A DNA stretch of 42,777 nt from Candidatus Woesebacteria bacterium GW2011_GWA1_39_21 (lineage in GTDB: Bacteria > Patescibacteriota > Microgenomatia > UBA8517), in contig LBWP01000002.1 in the NCBI GenBank assembly GCA_000993685.1, positions 71,993-114,769 on the forward strand. Direction: 5' to 3'. The translations under genes and the position numbers were made by a program. Below are positions 9,788 through 19,369 of this stretch, piece after piece; position 1 is the first letter of the stretch; each line of letters opens with the position of its first letter. The notes beneath the pieces are model-generated. The model did no database searches and was not told the DNA's origin. It saw nothing but the letters and a program-made list of their open reading frames with translations.

Positions 9788-10621
9788 ATGGTTAAAGCGG
9801 AAGTTCCAAAGAAAGTTGAAAAGGGACTCTTCGAGAAATTAGGACCCGTTCTAATTGTTTTTTCAGTTGTGATGGCTTTTGCGATAGGAATCTTGTGGGA
9901 AAAAGTAAGTAACCTTGAAGGTGGATCAATTAAAACAACCTCAACGGCTGCTCCAACAGCAGCAGCTGCCGCGCAACAACCAGCACAGATTCAAGTTTCA
10001 ATGGACCAAATTAAAAAGTTATTCGGACAGGATCTAATTAAATTTGGCGATGGAAACAGAAAACTTTTATTCGTTGAAGTTGAGGACCCAAGTTGTCCGT
10101 ACTGTCATATTGCAGCTGGAGCAAATAAAGAATTGAACGCTCAAGCGGGTGACAGATTCAAATTAGTCTCAGATGGCGGAACATATGTCGCACCAGTCCC
10201 GGAGATGAAGAAACTGGTTGACAGCGGTCAAGCTTCTTTGGTGTACATTTACACTCCCGGACACGGCAGTGGCGAGATGGGAATGAAAGCGTTGTATTGT
10301 GCCTATGAACAGGGAAGGTTTTGGCAGGTGCACGATCTACTTTATTCAAACGAGGGCTATAATCTTTTAAACAACACCATTAAAAATGATAAGACAAAAT
10401 CACAACAGATTGCCGATTTTCTGAAATCGGCCGCTGATACGAACAAGCTTAAAAGCTGTATTGATAGCGGAAAGTACGATTCGAGGTTAACAAGTGACAC
10501 ACAGTTGGCCTCAAGCATTGGCGTTAGTGGAACTCCAGGGTTTTTTGTAAACACGACAAACTTTGCCGGAGCTTACAGCTGGAACGATATGAAGGCTGCT
10601 GTTGATGCTGCGTTGAAATAA
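9788..10621 (+). CDS. DsbA-family thioredoxin-fold protein with N-terminal TM
   Basis: LLFVEVEDPSCPYCHIAAGANKELN (CPYC); IGVSGTPGFFVNTTNFAGA; internal Met start preferred. Confidence 0.85.
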   Translation: MVKAEVPKKVEKGLFEKLGPVLIVFSVVMAFAIGILWEKVSNLEGGSIKTTSTAAPTAAAAAQQPAQIQVSMDQIKKLFGQDLIKFGDGNRKLLFVEVEDPSCPYCHIAAGANKELNAQAGDRFKLVSDGGTYVAPVPEMKKLVDSGQASLVYIYTPGHGSGEMGMKALYCAYEQGRFWQVHDLLYSNEGYNLLNNTIKNDKTKSQQIADFLKSAADTNKLKSCIDSGKYDSRLTSDTQLASSIGVSGTPGFFVNTTNFAGAYSWNDMKAAVDAALK

Positions 10622-10725
10622 ACTTCAGAAAAGTAAATTCCAAATTGATCTTGATTAAATTGATCCAATATAGACGCTGGCGAAGCGTATGAGAGGTTGA
10701 TACACAAAACATTATAATCGGGTGG

Positions 10726-11067
10726 TCATTTATTCAGATGATCTTCAATAATCTTTCCTGCGTATTCGACTTCAGTTAAACCCGCCTGCATGGCATTCAA
10801 TCTTAGAGACGCGAGCGTCTTATCGGTAAGGTCAAGGAAATTTCTTCTTTGGACGTTGTAAAGCCTGTTGTTTTTCCACTCGAAATTCCCCAGATTGATA
10901 TTTGCCTGAACAAATTCCGAAACGTTCTCGTGGCAGATCGGCTGATTTTTAATTTCTTCATACTCGCTTTTGCTTAATCCACAATCGGCAATTTTTTTGA
11001 AAAAATATGCAAAGAGAATGAAAAAGTTGGGTTCTTGTTCCTTCAGTTTAATCACCCCCTTTTGCAT
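10726..11067 (-). CDS. Hypothetical protein
   Basis: 113 aa ORF. Confidence 0.5.
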   Translation of the reverse strand: MQKGVIKLKEQEPNFFILFAYFFKKIADCGLSKSEYEEIKNQPICHENVSEFVQANINLGNFEWKNNRLYNVQRRNFLDLTDKTLASLRLNAMQAGLTEVEYAGKIIEDHLNK

Positions 11068-11217
11068 ATCAATCGGTATTTATTTATCTTTATGAGTCTT
11101 ATTGAGAACCGATGCTAGAACAGGGTCTTGATAATAAAAATTATGTTGGCCAAAGAATCAATCGTAGAATTTCGAAAATAGTTTGATTAAGTTTGTGAAA
11201 CATGACAATATATTGTC

Positions 11218-11685
11218 ATGGATTGTCCTTTTTGTGGAAGTTCACAAATAATGGTCTCGAACTCACGGCCAAATAGTAAACGGAATAAAATATGGAGGAG
11301 AAGGAAGTGTTTGGAATGTAACAACACTTTTACGACTTATGAAAACATTAACTTGAACTACCTTACAGTTATAAAAAAATCCGGAAAGAAGGAGCGTTTC
11401 AGTAGGATTAAACTTTATGCCAGTATTTACCACTCATCGCTTGACAAAAAAGGAGTCGACAGAGGAGATGCGAGTTTGTTTACGGAGAAGATTGTTTCTG
11501 AAGTAGAGGGGGTCTTGTTAAATTTACGAAGGAAAAGCGTGTCTACGGGTGAAATAAAAGAAACAGTGCTGAAAATCTTAAGAAAAAGATCGCCCGATAC
11601 TTTTTTGCGATACTTGGCTTATTGGGAGGGGGTTGATCAGAGAAAGTTATTATCCTCAGTAAGAAGATATTTTATTGAGAAGTAG
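11218..11685 (+). CDS. nrdR: NrdR-like transcriptional repressor (Zn ribbon plus ATP-cone)
   Basis: MDCPFCGSSQIMVSNSRPN...IWRRRKCLECNNTFTTYENI...VIKKSGKKERFSRIKL. Confidence 0.85.
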   Translation: MDCPFCGSSQIMVSNSRPNSKRNKIWRRRKCLECNNTFTTYENINLNYLTVIKKSGKKERFSRIKLYASIYHSSLDKKGVDRGDASLFTEKIVSEVEGVLLNLRRKSVSTGEIKETVLKILRKRSPDTFLRYLAYWEGVDQRKLLSSVRRYFIEK

Positions 11686-11811
11686 GAAGTGGATAATCAT
11701 TTGAGATGGTGTTTTGAATTTTTTAAGTTTACATGTTCAAAATCGCATAGTTTATTTTTTATGTCGTGTTTCCAAACTGATCAACGTCACAGAAATACTG
11801 GGAGAAGATTG

Positions 11812-12348
11812 TTATTTTGACGGTAGTCCCTCGATGATTTTATAGAGAATAACTGCTGCCGAGCCCCAAACGTTGAAAGATTTGTTAATGCCGTACATCG
11901 GAAGTTCAACAATAATATCAGATTGCTTTAAAATCTTCTGATCGACTCCGTACGATTCGTGTCCGACGACGACGGCACAGGGGAACGAAACTTTGGCGTT
12001 TAAGTCTTTATAACTGATTGAGTGCGAATCTTGTTCGACAGAAATAATTTGTATATTTTCTCTTTTTAATTCCCTGACCGCCTGAAGTGCGGAGCTCTTG
12101 GTGGTCCACGGCACCCAGTTCTCTGTTCCAACCGCCGCCTTATGTACGCGTGACGATGGCGGATATTCCATTCTCCCGCAAAGATAAACTTTGGCAACAC
12201 CAGTTGCGTCGGCCAAGCGAAACAGTGAGCCGATGTTGTAAGTATCCAAAACGTTATCCAGAATAAGATAGATTGGATTTCTTTTTAAGTTTTTAATGTC
12301 TTCATTGCTCGGGCTTGAGACCCGGAGTTGTTTGGAATTAAGTTTCAT
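11812..12348 (-). CDS. TrmH/SpoU-family RNA 2'-O-methyltransferase
   Basis: LILDNVLDTYNIGSLFRLADATGV; VVVGHESYGVD; ELPMYGINKSFNVWGSAAVILY. Confidence 0.9.
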   Translation of the reverse strand: MKLNSKQLRVSSPSNEDIKNLKRNPIYLILDNVLDTYNIGSLFRLADATGVAKVYLCGRMEYPPSSRVHKAAVGTENWVPWTTKSSALQAVRELKRENIQIISVEQDSHSISYKDLNAKVSFPCAVVVGHESYGVDQKILKQSDIIVELPMYGINKSFNVWGSAAVILYKIIEGLPSK

Positions 12349-12424
12349 ATTAATAAATTATTGAACTATTAAATTACTACAATAATGAGTGTATTTTAAC
12401 ATTATTTTTTATAGATAAAGCCTT

Positions 12425-12657
12425 CCAATTTCTTGCTTCTCCAAGAAATTGGAGAAAGAAAGAGCCTCGTATGAATTCTTCAAACTTTCAATGTTTCGCT
12501 CGTATTGTGTTCGCAAAACTTCTCCCGCCGCACACGGGCGGGATGTCAGACAGTTGCGAACACGACTAAAGGAATGCGCTCAACATCTCAAGTGTTCAGA
12601 ATTCGACGAGAAATATAAATTTAAGATTTTATCAAGCTAAGACACTCACGGAGTGTC
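12425..12657. other. Structured intergenic region, candidate ncRNA
   Basis: Perfect 10-bp hairpin 12425-12452; 10-bp stem 12507-12516/12554-12563 enclosing 7-bp stem 12523-12529/12537-12543; acactcacggagtgt hairpin just downstream. Confidence 0.35.
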
Positions 12658-12732
12658 CAGACACACTTCGGCTCCCTCTTATCGAGTGACCCATAGTTTC
12701 AGTTTTACTGCGTAAGTGATAGAATACACACC

Positions 12733-13488
12733 ATGATAGAAAGACAAGAAAGAGGCGCGATTTGCTGGGATTTGGATGACACCCTGGGTGTGTTTGAACA
12801 GCTGGAATATCAATTACAAGGAAAGGAAGTACCCAATGGACAGGAGGGAATCTTTTTAAGAGCTGACATTCGGGAGCTTCTGAAATATCTTTCCAGCAAG
12901 GGGTATCGGCACTTTCTTACTACTTCTGCGGGTGAGCGCTATGCAGAGGAAGCTCTTAGAATTAGTGGATTAAATAAGCTGATTGCCGAAGATGACATCT
13001 GGCCAAACGATATAATCTATTTCAGACACCGGTTTGGTTATAAAACATACGCTGAAGTTGAAGAGTCGGCGTTTTTTTATGATAAAACCAAAAAAAAGCA
13101 CTCCGATTTAATGTTGGTAGTAGGTGATAGAGTTAACGATCAGCCTGAAGATTTAAAAAGGTTGGTTTTTATCGAAGACATAAACTGCAGAACGCATAGT
13201 GCTGAAGTTTTAAGAGTAATAATCGACGGATTATTAAAGCAGGGTAAAGGCAGTTTTATCCGGGGTTTTGACCGCATATATGGTCTTGCCGATAATGAAA
13301 CATCCAGGATGCCAAATCGATCCCCCTATCCCCGGAAGATAGATGTAAAAAAATACAGGAACAAAGGCGTTGAGTTTTTGATGGAATATAGCAGCATAGA
13401 ATTTTATATTAACGAACCCAAGTCTTTTCCGAGAATTTATGGCATAAAAGCGGAAAGTTATAGGAAAGAAATGGAAAGGGTTAAATGA
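12733..13488 (+). CDS. HAD-like phosphatase family protein
   Basis: ICWDLDDTLGVFEQL; HFLTTSAGERYAEEAL; LMLVVGDRVNDQPEDLK. Confidence 0.7.
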   Translation: MIERQERGAICWDLDDTLGVFEQLEYQLQGKEVPNGQEGIFLRADIRELLKYLSSKGYRHFLTTSAGERYAEEALRISGLNKLIAEDDIWPNDIIYFRHRFGYKTYAEVEESAFFYDKTKKKHSDLMLVVGDRVNDQPEDLKRLVFIEDINCRTHSAEVLRVIIDGLLKQGKGSFIRGFDRIYGLADNETSRMPNRSPYPRKIDVKKYRNKGVEFLMEYSSIEFYINEPKSFPRIYGIKAESYRKEMERVK

Positions 13489-13558
13489 GCGATGGGCGAA
13501 GGACCGGGTTTTCGCTAAAACCGAGAGCGGGGTTTAATTTAGCAATCTTCTTAAAATT

Positions 13559-13568
13559 GTGGTATAAT
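13559..13568 (+). promoter_or_regulatory. Extended -10 promoter upstream of the RRM gene
   Basis: tgtggtataatg (TGnTATAAT-type), ~220 nt before the RRM start codon. Confidence 0.55.
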
Positions 13569-13790
13569 GTCTCTTATAGAAGCTAATTTTTAGCTTTTTT
13601 GAACTTGTTTTTCTTTTACAGCCATAAAGCTGAATAAGTATTCGGTCGTTCCGAACACTTGTAAGTCGATAATTGGACTTCATAGTTTATAAGTCATTTA
13701 TTATCCACTAGTAGAAGCAGGTTAAAATTTCCAGCCCAAAAGGTAGAAATCTATCTGATGGGGCAGGATAAGAAAAAGGAGGTGAGATAA

Positions 13791-14138
13791 ATGACTAAAA
13801 GATTATTTGTAGGAGGGCTTCCATACAGCGTGACTTCACAACAGCTGAATGATATGTTTGCGGCTGTTGGTAAAGTTAGTTCTGCTAATGTTATAACCGA
13901 TAAATTTACCGGAAATAGCAAAGGCTTTGGATTTGTTGAGTTTGAAGATGATAAAGATGCCGATGAGGCTATCAAAAAGCTAAACGAGTCTGAAGTTGAA
14001 GGCAGAAAAATTACTGTTAATGTTGCCCGTCCGTTAGAAGAAAGAGGTCCAAGAAATTTTTCAGACAGACCGAGATTTAATGACAGAAGAGGTGGTTCAA
14101 ACGGTGGTAGAGGAGGATTTAGAGGAGGAAGGAATTAA
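13791..14138 (+). CDS. RRM RNA-binding protein with RGG-rich tail
   Basis: KRLFVGGLPYSVTSQQLNDMF (RNP2), KGFGFVEFED (RNP1), RRGGSNGGRGGFRGGRN tail; SD aaggaggtgag. Confidence 0.95.
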   Translation: MTKRLFVGGLPYSVTSQQLNDMFAAVGKVSSANVITDKFTGNSKGFGFVEFEDDKDADEAIKKLNESEVEGRKITVNVARPLEERGPRNFSDRPRFNDRRGGSNGGRGGFRGGRN

Positions 14139-14146
14139 AATCTAAC

Positions 14147-14413
14147 ATGACGGATCGTTATACAAACTTATGCATTCGTTGCGGAAAGCAGAGGATGGTT
14201 GTGAAGACTAAGAAAGAATATATTAATTCATCTTTAGTGCAGACAACTATTATGGCCTGCCCGGATTCTGCATGCCAAAAAATCGTTGACCAAATGTTGA
14301 GGAAGGAAAAAATGTTGCGGGAAAAGATTATTGTAAATCAGGAAAGAGAAAAAAAGTTAAGGGACAGAAGAAGAAGTAGGGGAAGGAAAAAAAGTACGGA
14401 AGATAAAAAATAG
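14147..14413 (+). CDS. Hypothetical basic protein with Cys pairs (Zn-finger-like)
   Basis: LCIRCGKQ...ACPDSACQK, then Lys/Arg-rich tail; follows the RRM gene closely. Confidence 0.6.
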   Translation: MTDRYTNLCIRCGKQRMVVKTKKEYINSSLVQTTIMACPDSACQKIVDQMLRKEKMLREKIIVNQEREKKLRDRRRSRGRKKSTEDKK

Positions 14414-14452
14414 GTTTGTTATTATTTGTGTCTTCAAGTAAAATCATCGTCT

Positions 14453-14755
14453 ATGTCACCAGAGTATTATTTTGATGATCAATTAATTGGTGAAAGCGAT
14501 TTACCTCAGATAGTTGATTGCGCAATTGGGGTTGTGGCAGAAAGTAATAACCTAAAAGACAGAAAAAAGGTTATCTTGGCTATGGTTGAAGCAAAAGCTT
14601 TAGGAAATGGGACAAGCGAGGATGAAATTCAAAATGCAAAGGACCTTGGTCAGAAGTTGGGTAAGATGATGTGTCAGTCCAGAACACAAACAGATAGGGT
14701 GGTTCGTGAAGAAAAAGAAAATAGAGTGGACCTTTTTGTCAAAAAGATATTTTAA
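14453..14755 (+). CDS. Hypothetical protein
   Basis: MSPEYYFDDQLIGESDLPQ...; internal ATG preferred over 14426. Confidence 0.5.
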   Translation: MSPEYYFDDQLIGESDLPQIVDCAIGVVAESNNLKDRKKVILAMVEAKALGNGTSEDEIQNAKDLGQKLGKMMCQSRTQTDRVVREEKENRVDLFVKKIF

Positions 14756-14884
14756 GGTTCATAAGAATAAAGTCGAGTAACAAATTTGATTTCCCAATTT
14801 TTAATATTTAACTCCTAAATCTTAAAAAATCTTCAAAATCTACGTTTTATATATTCTGATGCAGTAATATTTTAGGTGTAATTC

Positions 14885-15294
14885 TTGACTTCTATTTGCA
14901 TGGACCTTACAAATCGGAAAGTTGTTATGGCTTTAGAAGTTGGTAATCATCAACCCGTTGCTTGGCCGGTTGGCTTTGAAGGAGATCTTCGCAGAGAAAC
15001 CGCAGTAGTAATACCGTTTGGAAGTGAAGACGAACGCCTTAAAGCAGTAAGGGCTTCAGATGAGAGTGAACTGGGTTTTTTGGTTGCGCAAAGGAACTTA
15101 TACATAAAAGACATACCAGCGATCTTATTGGTGATATCGATTTTTATAAAACACGTCTAGCATTAACAGACGATAATGGTAAAAAAATTGAAGATGTCGA
15201 ACAATTAAGATTGCGTTTACAGGCAGTAGTAGATGAAAGTGAAAAAGCAGGAAGAATATCACTAGCCTCAAGTTTTTTAAAAACCCTTTCATGA
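14885..15294 (+). CDS. Hypothetical protein encoded in two frames (candidate -1 frameshift at 15076-15082)
   Basis: 0 frame to ...DESELGFL; -1 frame continues GCAKELIHKRHTSDLIGDIDFYKTRLALTDDNGKKIEDVEQLRLRLQAVVDESEKAGRISLASSFLKTLS*; slippery T_TTT_TTG. Confidence 0.5.
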
Positions 15295-15388
15295 AAACTG
15301 TGAATCTGACCACTTTATTAGGAGATTGTAAAGCTATTTTGTAAGACTTCATCAACTAGAAGTGTTTTCACTTAAAAAAGATTAGATG

Positions 15389-16099
15389 TTAAGTGTTTTG
15401 CTGTTGAGTTTGTGGTGCTACTTTCCCTGATGAATCAAAGGCTTCCTGTTTGCTGGTTGCTTTCCCAAGATCCACCTTATAATTAGATTTTAGTGTAAAT
15501 GGGTGACGACTAACTTCTAATTCTGCGAGAACACCTTGCACCATCGCCCCGATTTTTTCGGGATCGTAGTTTCTGTCGCCAATGTGTTTCATTTGACCTT
15601 CAATTGCTTGAAATACATTAGTAAGATCAGATTGTGGTCCACGTTTGTTTAATTCTTGTACATCAAGCGTGAGATTGTGGATAGTTGAATTAGCTGATTC
15701 CAAAGTTTTTTTCCTTGCCTGTTCCCATTCTTTTGGGTTTGGGGTGGTTCGAACTTCACTATTGGGATTCCTTATCCGATCAAGCTTCAACCGTACATCT
15801 ATGCGACTGTTTGCAAGCCTGTCCGTAGCACCCTGCAGCTGAATTAATGCTTTGTATAAGGTAGGATCTTGATCTTTATAATGTTCAAGATGTTGCGACG
15901 CTAATTCCAAATAAGCGGTGTCTTTAAAATCTTTGACGGACTCTTTTAATCCAGGCTGTTTTTCTGCTTCTTCTTTTACGTTTGCTTCTACGTGAGCCAC
16001 ATCATGTTTTAACAGATTTGCCTCGGTGTGAGCCTCCTCGTTTGATAATGGAGTCGTTTCTAAGTCTTCTGCCATATTTGTATTGTATACTATCGACAA
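15389..16099 (-). CDS. Hypothetical protein
   Basis: 236 aa ORF, charged/helical; next to the ATPase gene. Confidence 0.6.
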   Translation of the reverse strand: MSIVYNTNMAEDLETTPLSNEEAHTEANLLKHDVAHVEANVKEEAEKQPGLKESVKDFKDTAYLELASQHLEHYKDQDPTLYKALIQLQGATDRLANSRIDVRLKLDRIRNPNSEVRTTPNPKEWEQARKKTLESANSTIHNLTLDVQELNKRGPQSDLTNVFQAIEGQMKHIGDRNYDPEKIGAMVQGVLAELEVSRHPFTLKSNYKVDLGKATSKQEAFDSSGKVAPQTQQQNT

Positions 16100-16106
16100 T
16101 CTTTGC

Positions 16107-17339
16107 TCAAGAGATTCTGAGGCTGTTTCTTAACACTTCATCAACAGTCGTCAGGCCCATTTCTGCTTTCAAAAGACCGTCTTTCAAAAGAGTGTCATAA
16201 CCGTTTCTTGTCAAATTATTTCTAAGATCCGTTTCGGTTACCTTATTTCTGATAAATTCCCTGATATTTGAATTCATAACCAAAACTTCGTAGATTCCCA
16301 TTCTACCTTTAAAGCCGATACTTCCGCAGTATTCACAACCTGGGGAGGTGAAAAGCTGCCTTGGTGTTCTACCGACAGCCTTTTGAAAGAGGTCTGATTC
16401 GTCTTTTGAAATTGTTTTTGCTTCTTTGCAGGAGTTACAGATTTTTCTAATTAACCTTTGGGCAACAATTCCCATTAAGGATGAGTTTAAAAGATATGTT
16501 TCAATTCCCAAATCGAGAAGTCTGAAGAGGGCGCCAATGGAATCTTCGGCGTGCATAGTTGATAAAACTAGTTGTCCGGTAAGACCGGATTCAACCGCTA
16601 TGTCGGCTGTTTCTTTATCACGAATTTCGCCGACCAAAACGACATCAGGACTTAAACGCAGTATTGTCTTTAACCCCTGTGCGAAAGTAAAACCAGTTTC
16701 TTTTTGGACTTGCATCTGGTTTACTCCATCAAGGGAAAACTCAACCGGGTCTTCAATTGTCATAATGTTGAAGATTCCGCCCTCATTAATTTTTGAAATT
16801 GTTGAGTAAAGCGTCGTTGTCTTTCCGCACCCAGTTGGTCCAACGACACAAATCAATCCGCTTCGTTGCGAAAGCATATCCAAATAGTTGTTATAAGAAA
16901 CATGAGAAAACCCAAGTTCCTCCAGAGGCATGACAATTGTTTTCTTTTCGTGAACACGGATGACGACCAGCTCGCCGTTGACTGTACTTGCAACTTCAAC
17001 TCTCAGATTGACAATGATTCCGTCGCGGTCGATATTGATTTTTCCTTCCTGAACTCTTCGCTTTTCCGTAGGATCAAGGCTGGCCATAACTTTAATTCTC
17101 GAAGCTACCTGTTGGTAAGACTCTGCTGAAAGATTACCAATCTCGTATAAAACGCCGTCAACCTTGGCACGGATAAGAAGGCTTGTTTTTGTCGGTTCAA
17201 AAAAGATATCCGAAGCCCGGATTTTTACAACCTCGTCAAAAAGCGTGTTGAGAAATTTTATCGGGTCGATTACACCTGCAGAAAAGAAGGGAGTTAGTTC
17301 ATGTATATTGAGTGTTTGGATGTGGGCAGATGTTGGCAT
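16107..17339 (-). CDS. Type II/IV secretion-pilus assembly ATPase (PilB/GspE family)
   Basis: GLICVVGPTGCGKTTTLYSTI (Walker A), MTIEDPVEFSLDGVNQMQV, SPDVVLVGEIRDKETADIAVESGLTGQLVLSTMH, CEYCGSIGFKGRMGIYEVL. Confidence 0.95.
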   Translation of the reverse strand: MPTSAHIQTLNIHELTPFFSAGVIDPIKFLNTLFDEVVKIRASDIFFEPTKTSLLIRAKVDGVLYEIGNLSAESYQQVASRIKVMASLDPTEKRRVQEGKINIDRDGIIVNLRVEVASTVNGELVVIRVHEKKTIVMPLEELGFSHVSYNNYLDMLSQRSGLICVVGPTGCGKTTTLYSTISKINEGGIFNIMTIEDPVEFSLDGVNQMQVQKETGFTFAQGLKTILRLSPDVVLVGEIRDKETADIAVESGLTGQLVLSTMHAEDSIGALFRLLDLGIETYLLNSSLMGIVAQRLIRKICNSCKEAKTISKDESDLFQKAVGRTPRQLFTSPGCEYCGSIGFKGRMGIYEVLVMNSNIREFIRNKVTETDLRNNLTRNGYDTLLKDGLLKAEMGLTTVDEVLRNSLRIS

Positions 17340-17548
17340 ATTTTAATAGTAGCACGTTATTTATGCTACTTATCAGCGAAACGCTCATGCAAATTTGTAT
17401 GAGAAAGTGGAGGGACTGATCCTTGGTTAATTATGCAATAGGTTGATGTGAGAAAAGAAACAAAATCAACGGAGGTTTCTTTTTTGGATTTGTATAAGAA
17501 AATAGCCTGCGAGTCTTATTTTTTTGATGAAATGTTGTATAATGTAGG

Positions 17549-18130
17549 ATGGTAGAGAGAATTAGTGTAGCTACAACTGAAGTTAAAAGCAAAAGCCTCA
17601 ACGACGAGACCAAAGTCATTACACGCAAAATTGAACCTCACAGAATAAAACCAGGTGGTACGGCATTACACGAAGCTGCACATGTGGTGCTTGCTGACAT
17701 AAACGGGGGAATCAGGGAGGCAACAATAATCCGAAAAGGATACGCTTTGGGAACAACTCGTCCTGTTAAAATGTCCGCAACAACTGCGGCTGCCGCTGGC
17801 GCGATGGGATTTGGAGGAACAAGTTGGGACCAGATGGTGGTTGAAAGGGGATTTGGGGCTTCGTGGTCGGCGGCAAAAAATACTGCGCGAGCCGCCTTGG
17901 CAGATAATACGGATCTTATGCAGGAGGTTGCAATGTCTTTGGAGCAAAATGGAAGAATTAATCAAAACCATGTTGACAGTGCAAGAGGTAGGGTAGAAAA
18001 GAAAAAACAAGGAATATACCCGGTGAAAGTTGAAATTTATAAATATGGTAAATTGAGCGATTCGTATACAACGGAGTCATTTCATGGGGAGATTGAAATT
18101 CACGCTACTTCGAATCAAAGGAGTAAATAG
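17549..18130 (+). CDS. Stand-alone M41 (FtsH-peptidase)-like metalloprotease domain protein
   Basis: GGTALHEAAHVVLADINGGIREATIIRKGYALG...; HExxH with M41-like downstream sequence; no AAA domain. Confidence 0.6.
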   Translation: MVERISVATTEVKSKSLNDETKVITRKIEPHRIKPGGTALHEAAHVVLADINGGIREATIIRKGYALGTTRPVKMSATTAAAAGAMGFGGTSWDQMVVERGFGASWSAAKNTARAALADNTDLMQEVAMSLEQNGRINQNHVDSARGRVEKKKQGIYPVKVEIYKYGKLSDSYTTESFHGEIEIHATSNQRSK

Positions 18131-18227
18131 ATTTATAACCAGAAAAATATAGACTTATGTCTGGCGGTGTTACAATATTTGTATATTGTTAAAAAGGAAG
18201 GGTCCGCTAGGATAATCTTAAAAAAGT

Positions 18228-18941
18228 TTATCCGGGGAAGTCCCATGGAGCGTATTTGTCTTCTCCGCGAGTCTGATCACGCGTTTTCCATAACTGAGAG
18301 CTTAGATCCCCTTCAAATCTTACGGGAAGTCCGGTTAATAAACGACCGATGTTTTTATCTTGCCATAGTTTGATTTCTTCTGGTGTGTTGAATCGGTATC
18401 TTCTTTTTTGGTCGGATGGAGGAACTTCCTTGCAAACATCAACTTCGTTCCAGGATACCGGAAGTGCGGGGAGTGGCACAGCAACGTTTTCAATTTGCAC
18501 GATTGAAAATGTTTTTTCACCACTATCTCTAGCTTTAGAAACCCGGTGTAAACCATCTGTAATTATTTTTAAATAATTGTCGTCTTCGGAAACTTCGACA
18601 ATTGGTGGTGCGAGACTACAACCCAACCTGCCTTGAAAGTCATAATTTATAATAGACTTTTCAGTTGTGAGATGAAAAATATCAATTCCTCTTTTTAAAA
18701 ATTCTTCACGGAGAAGCGATACACGCGCAAGGTTTTCTTCCAAGACGTACAGCGCGCAGGGATGAAGTTCTGCAATTGCAACTTCTTTAAGGCTAATTTT
18801 GCTTCGCAGATATGGATGGATGTTTGGATTGTCTTTTAGTGTTACGCCCCTTAAACGCCTTTCCAGTTCTGAAAAGCCATGTGTCGCAACAATTGATAAG
18901 TCAGACGATATGGGATGTTCTTTTGATAATGAATTATACAT
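18228..18941 (-). CDS. Hypothetical protein with ParB-like DGLHR motif
   Basis: 237 aa; LKIITDGLHRVSKARDSG. Confidence 0.55.
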   Translation of the reverse strand: MYNSLSKEHPISSDLSIVATHGFSELERRLRGVTLKDNPNIHPYLRSKISLKEVAIAELHPCALYVLEENLARVSLLREEFLKRGIDIFHLTTEKSIINYDFQGRLGCSLAPPIVEVSEDDNYLKIITDGLHRVSKARDSGEKTFSIVQIENVAVPLPALPVSWNEVDVCKEVPPSDQKRRYRFNTPEEIKLWQDKNIGRLLTGLPVRFEGDLSSQLWKTRDQTRGEDKYAPWDFPG

Positions 18942-19059
18942 ATCAGTTTTGTACTATCGGGATTATATAATTATGCTGAATAATATATCAAATGCCGATT
19001 TATTATGGGAGTCTGGATTTGAAAAGTAATCATTTGACTTTCTGATTGGTCAGGGGAGA

Positions 19060-19320
19060 TCATGACCGTTCAATTCCTTTTGTATGGTCTCCAATTTGGG
19101 GAACAACGCCTGTCTCAACTGCGTAATAATACGACTCGGGAAATCTAACTTTTAAAGCCTCATTTATCTGCTTTCTTCTCAATTTGGGAAATTTTACTTG
19201 TCCTCCGAGGGCTTTAATATCCTTCTCGTTTGCAACTTTTTCAGTGGGTCCGATGCTTGCACGCAAGGCATATGCGTATTGAAGAATTTCTCTCAGGGAG
19301 TGTGTTGCCGGGTTATTCAT
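19060..19320 (-). CDS. Hypothetical protein
   Basis: 86 aa ORF. Confidence 0.45.
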   Translation of the reverse strand: MNNPATHSLREILQYAYALRASIGPTEKVANEKDIKALGGQVKFPKLRRKQINEALKVRFPESYYYAVETGVVPQIGDHTKGIERS

Positions 19321-19369
19321 GTATTCTTGTTGAGTGGCCGGTCTGATACCAGAATGTCATATAAAATCA

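Noticed and set aside
12449-12640. 63-aa ORF
   Set aside because: Covers strong inverted repeats; composition not protein-like, better explained as structured non-coding sequence
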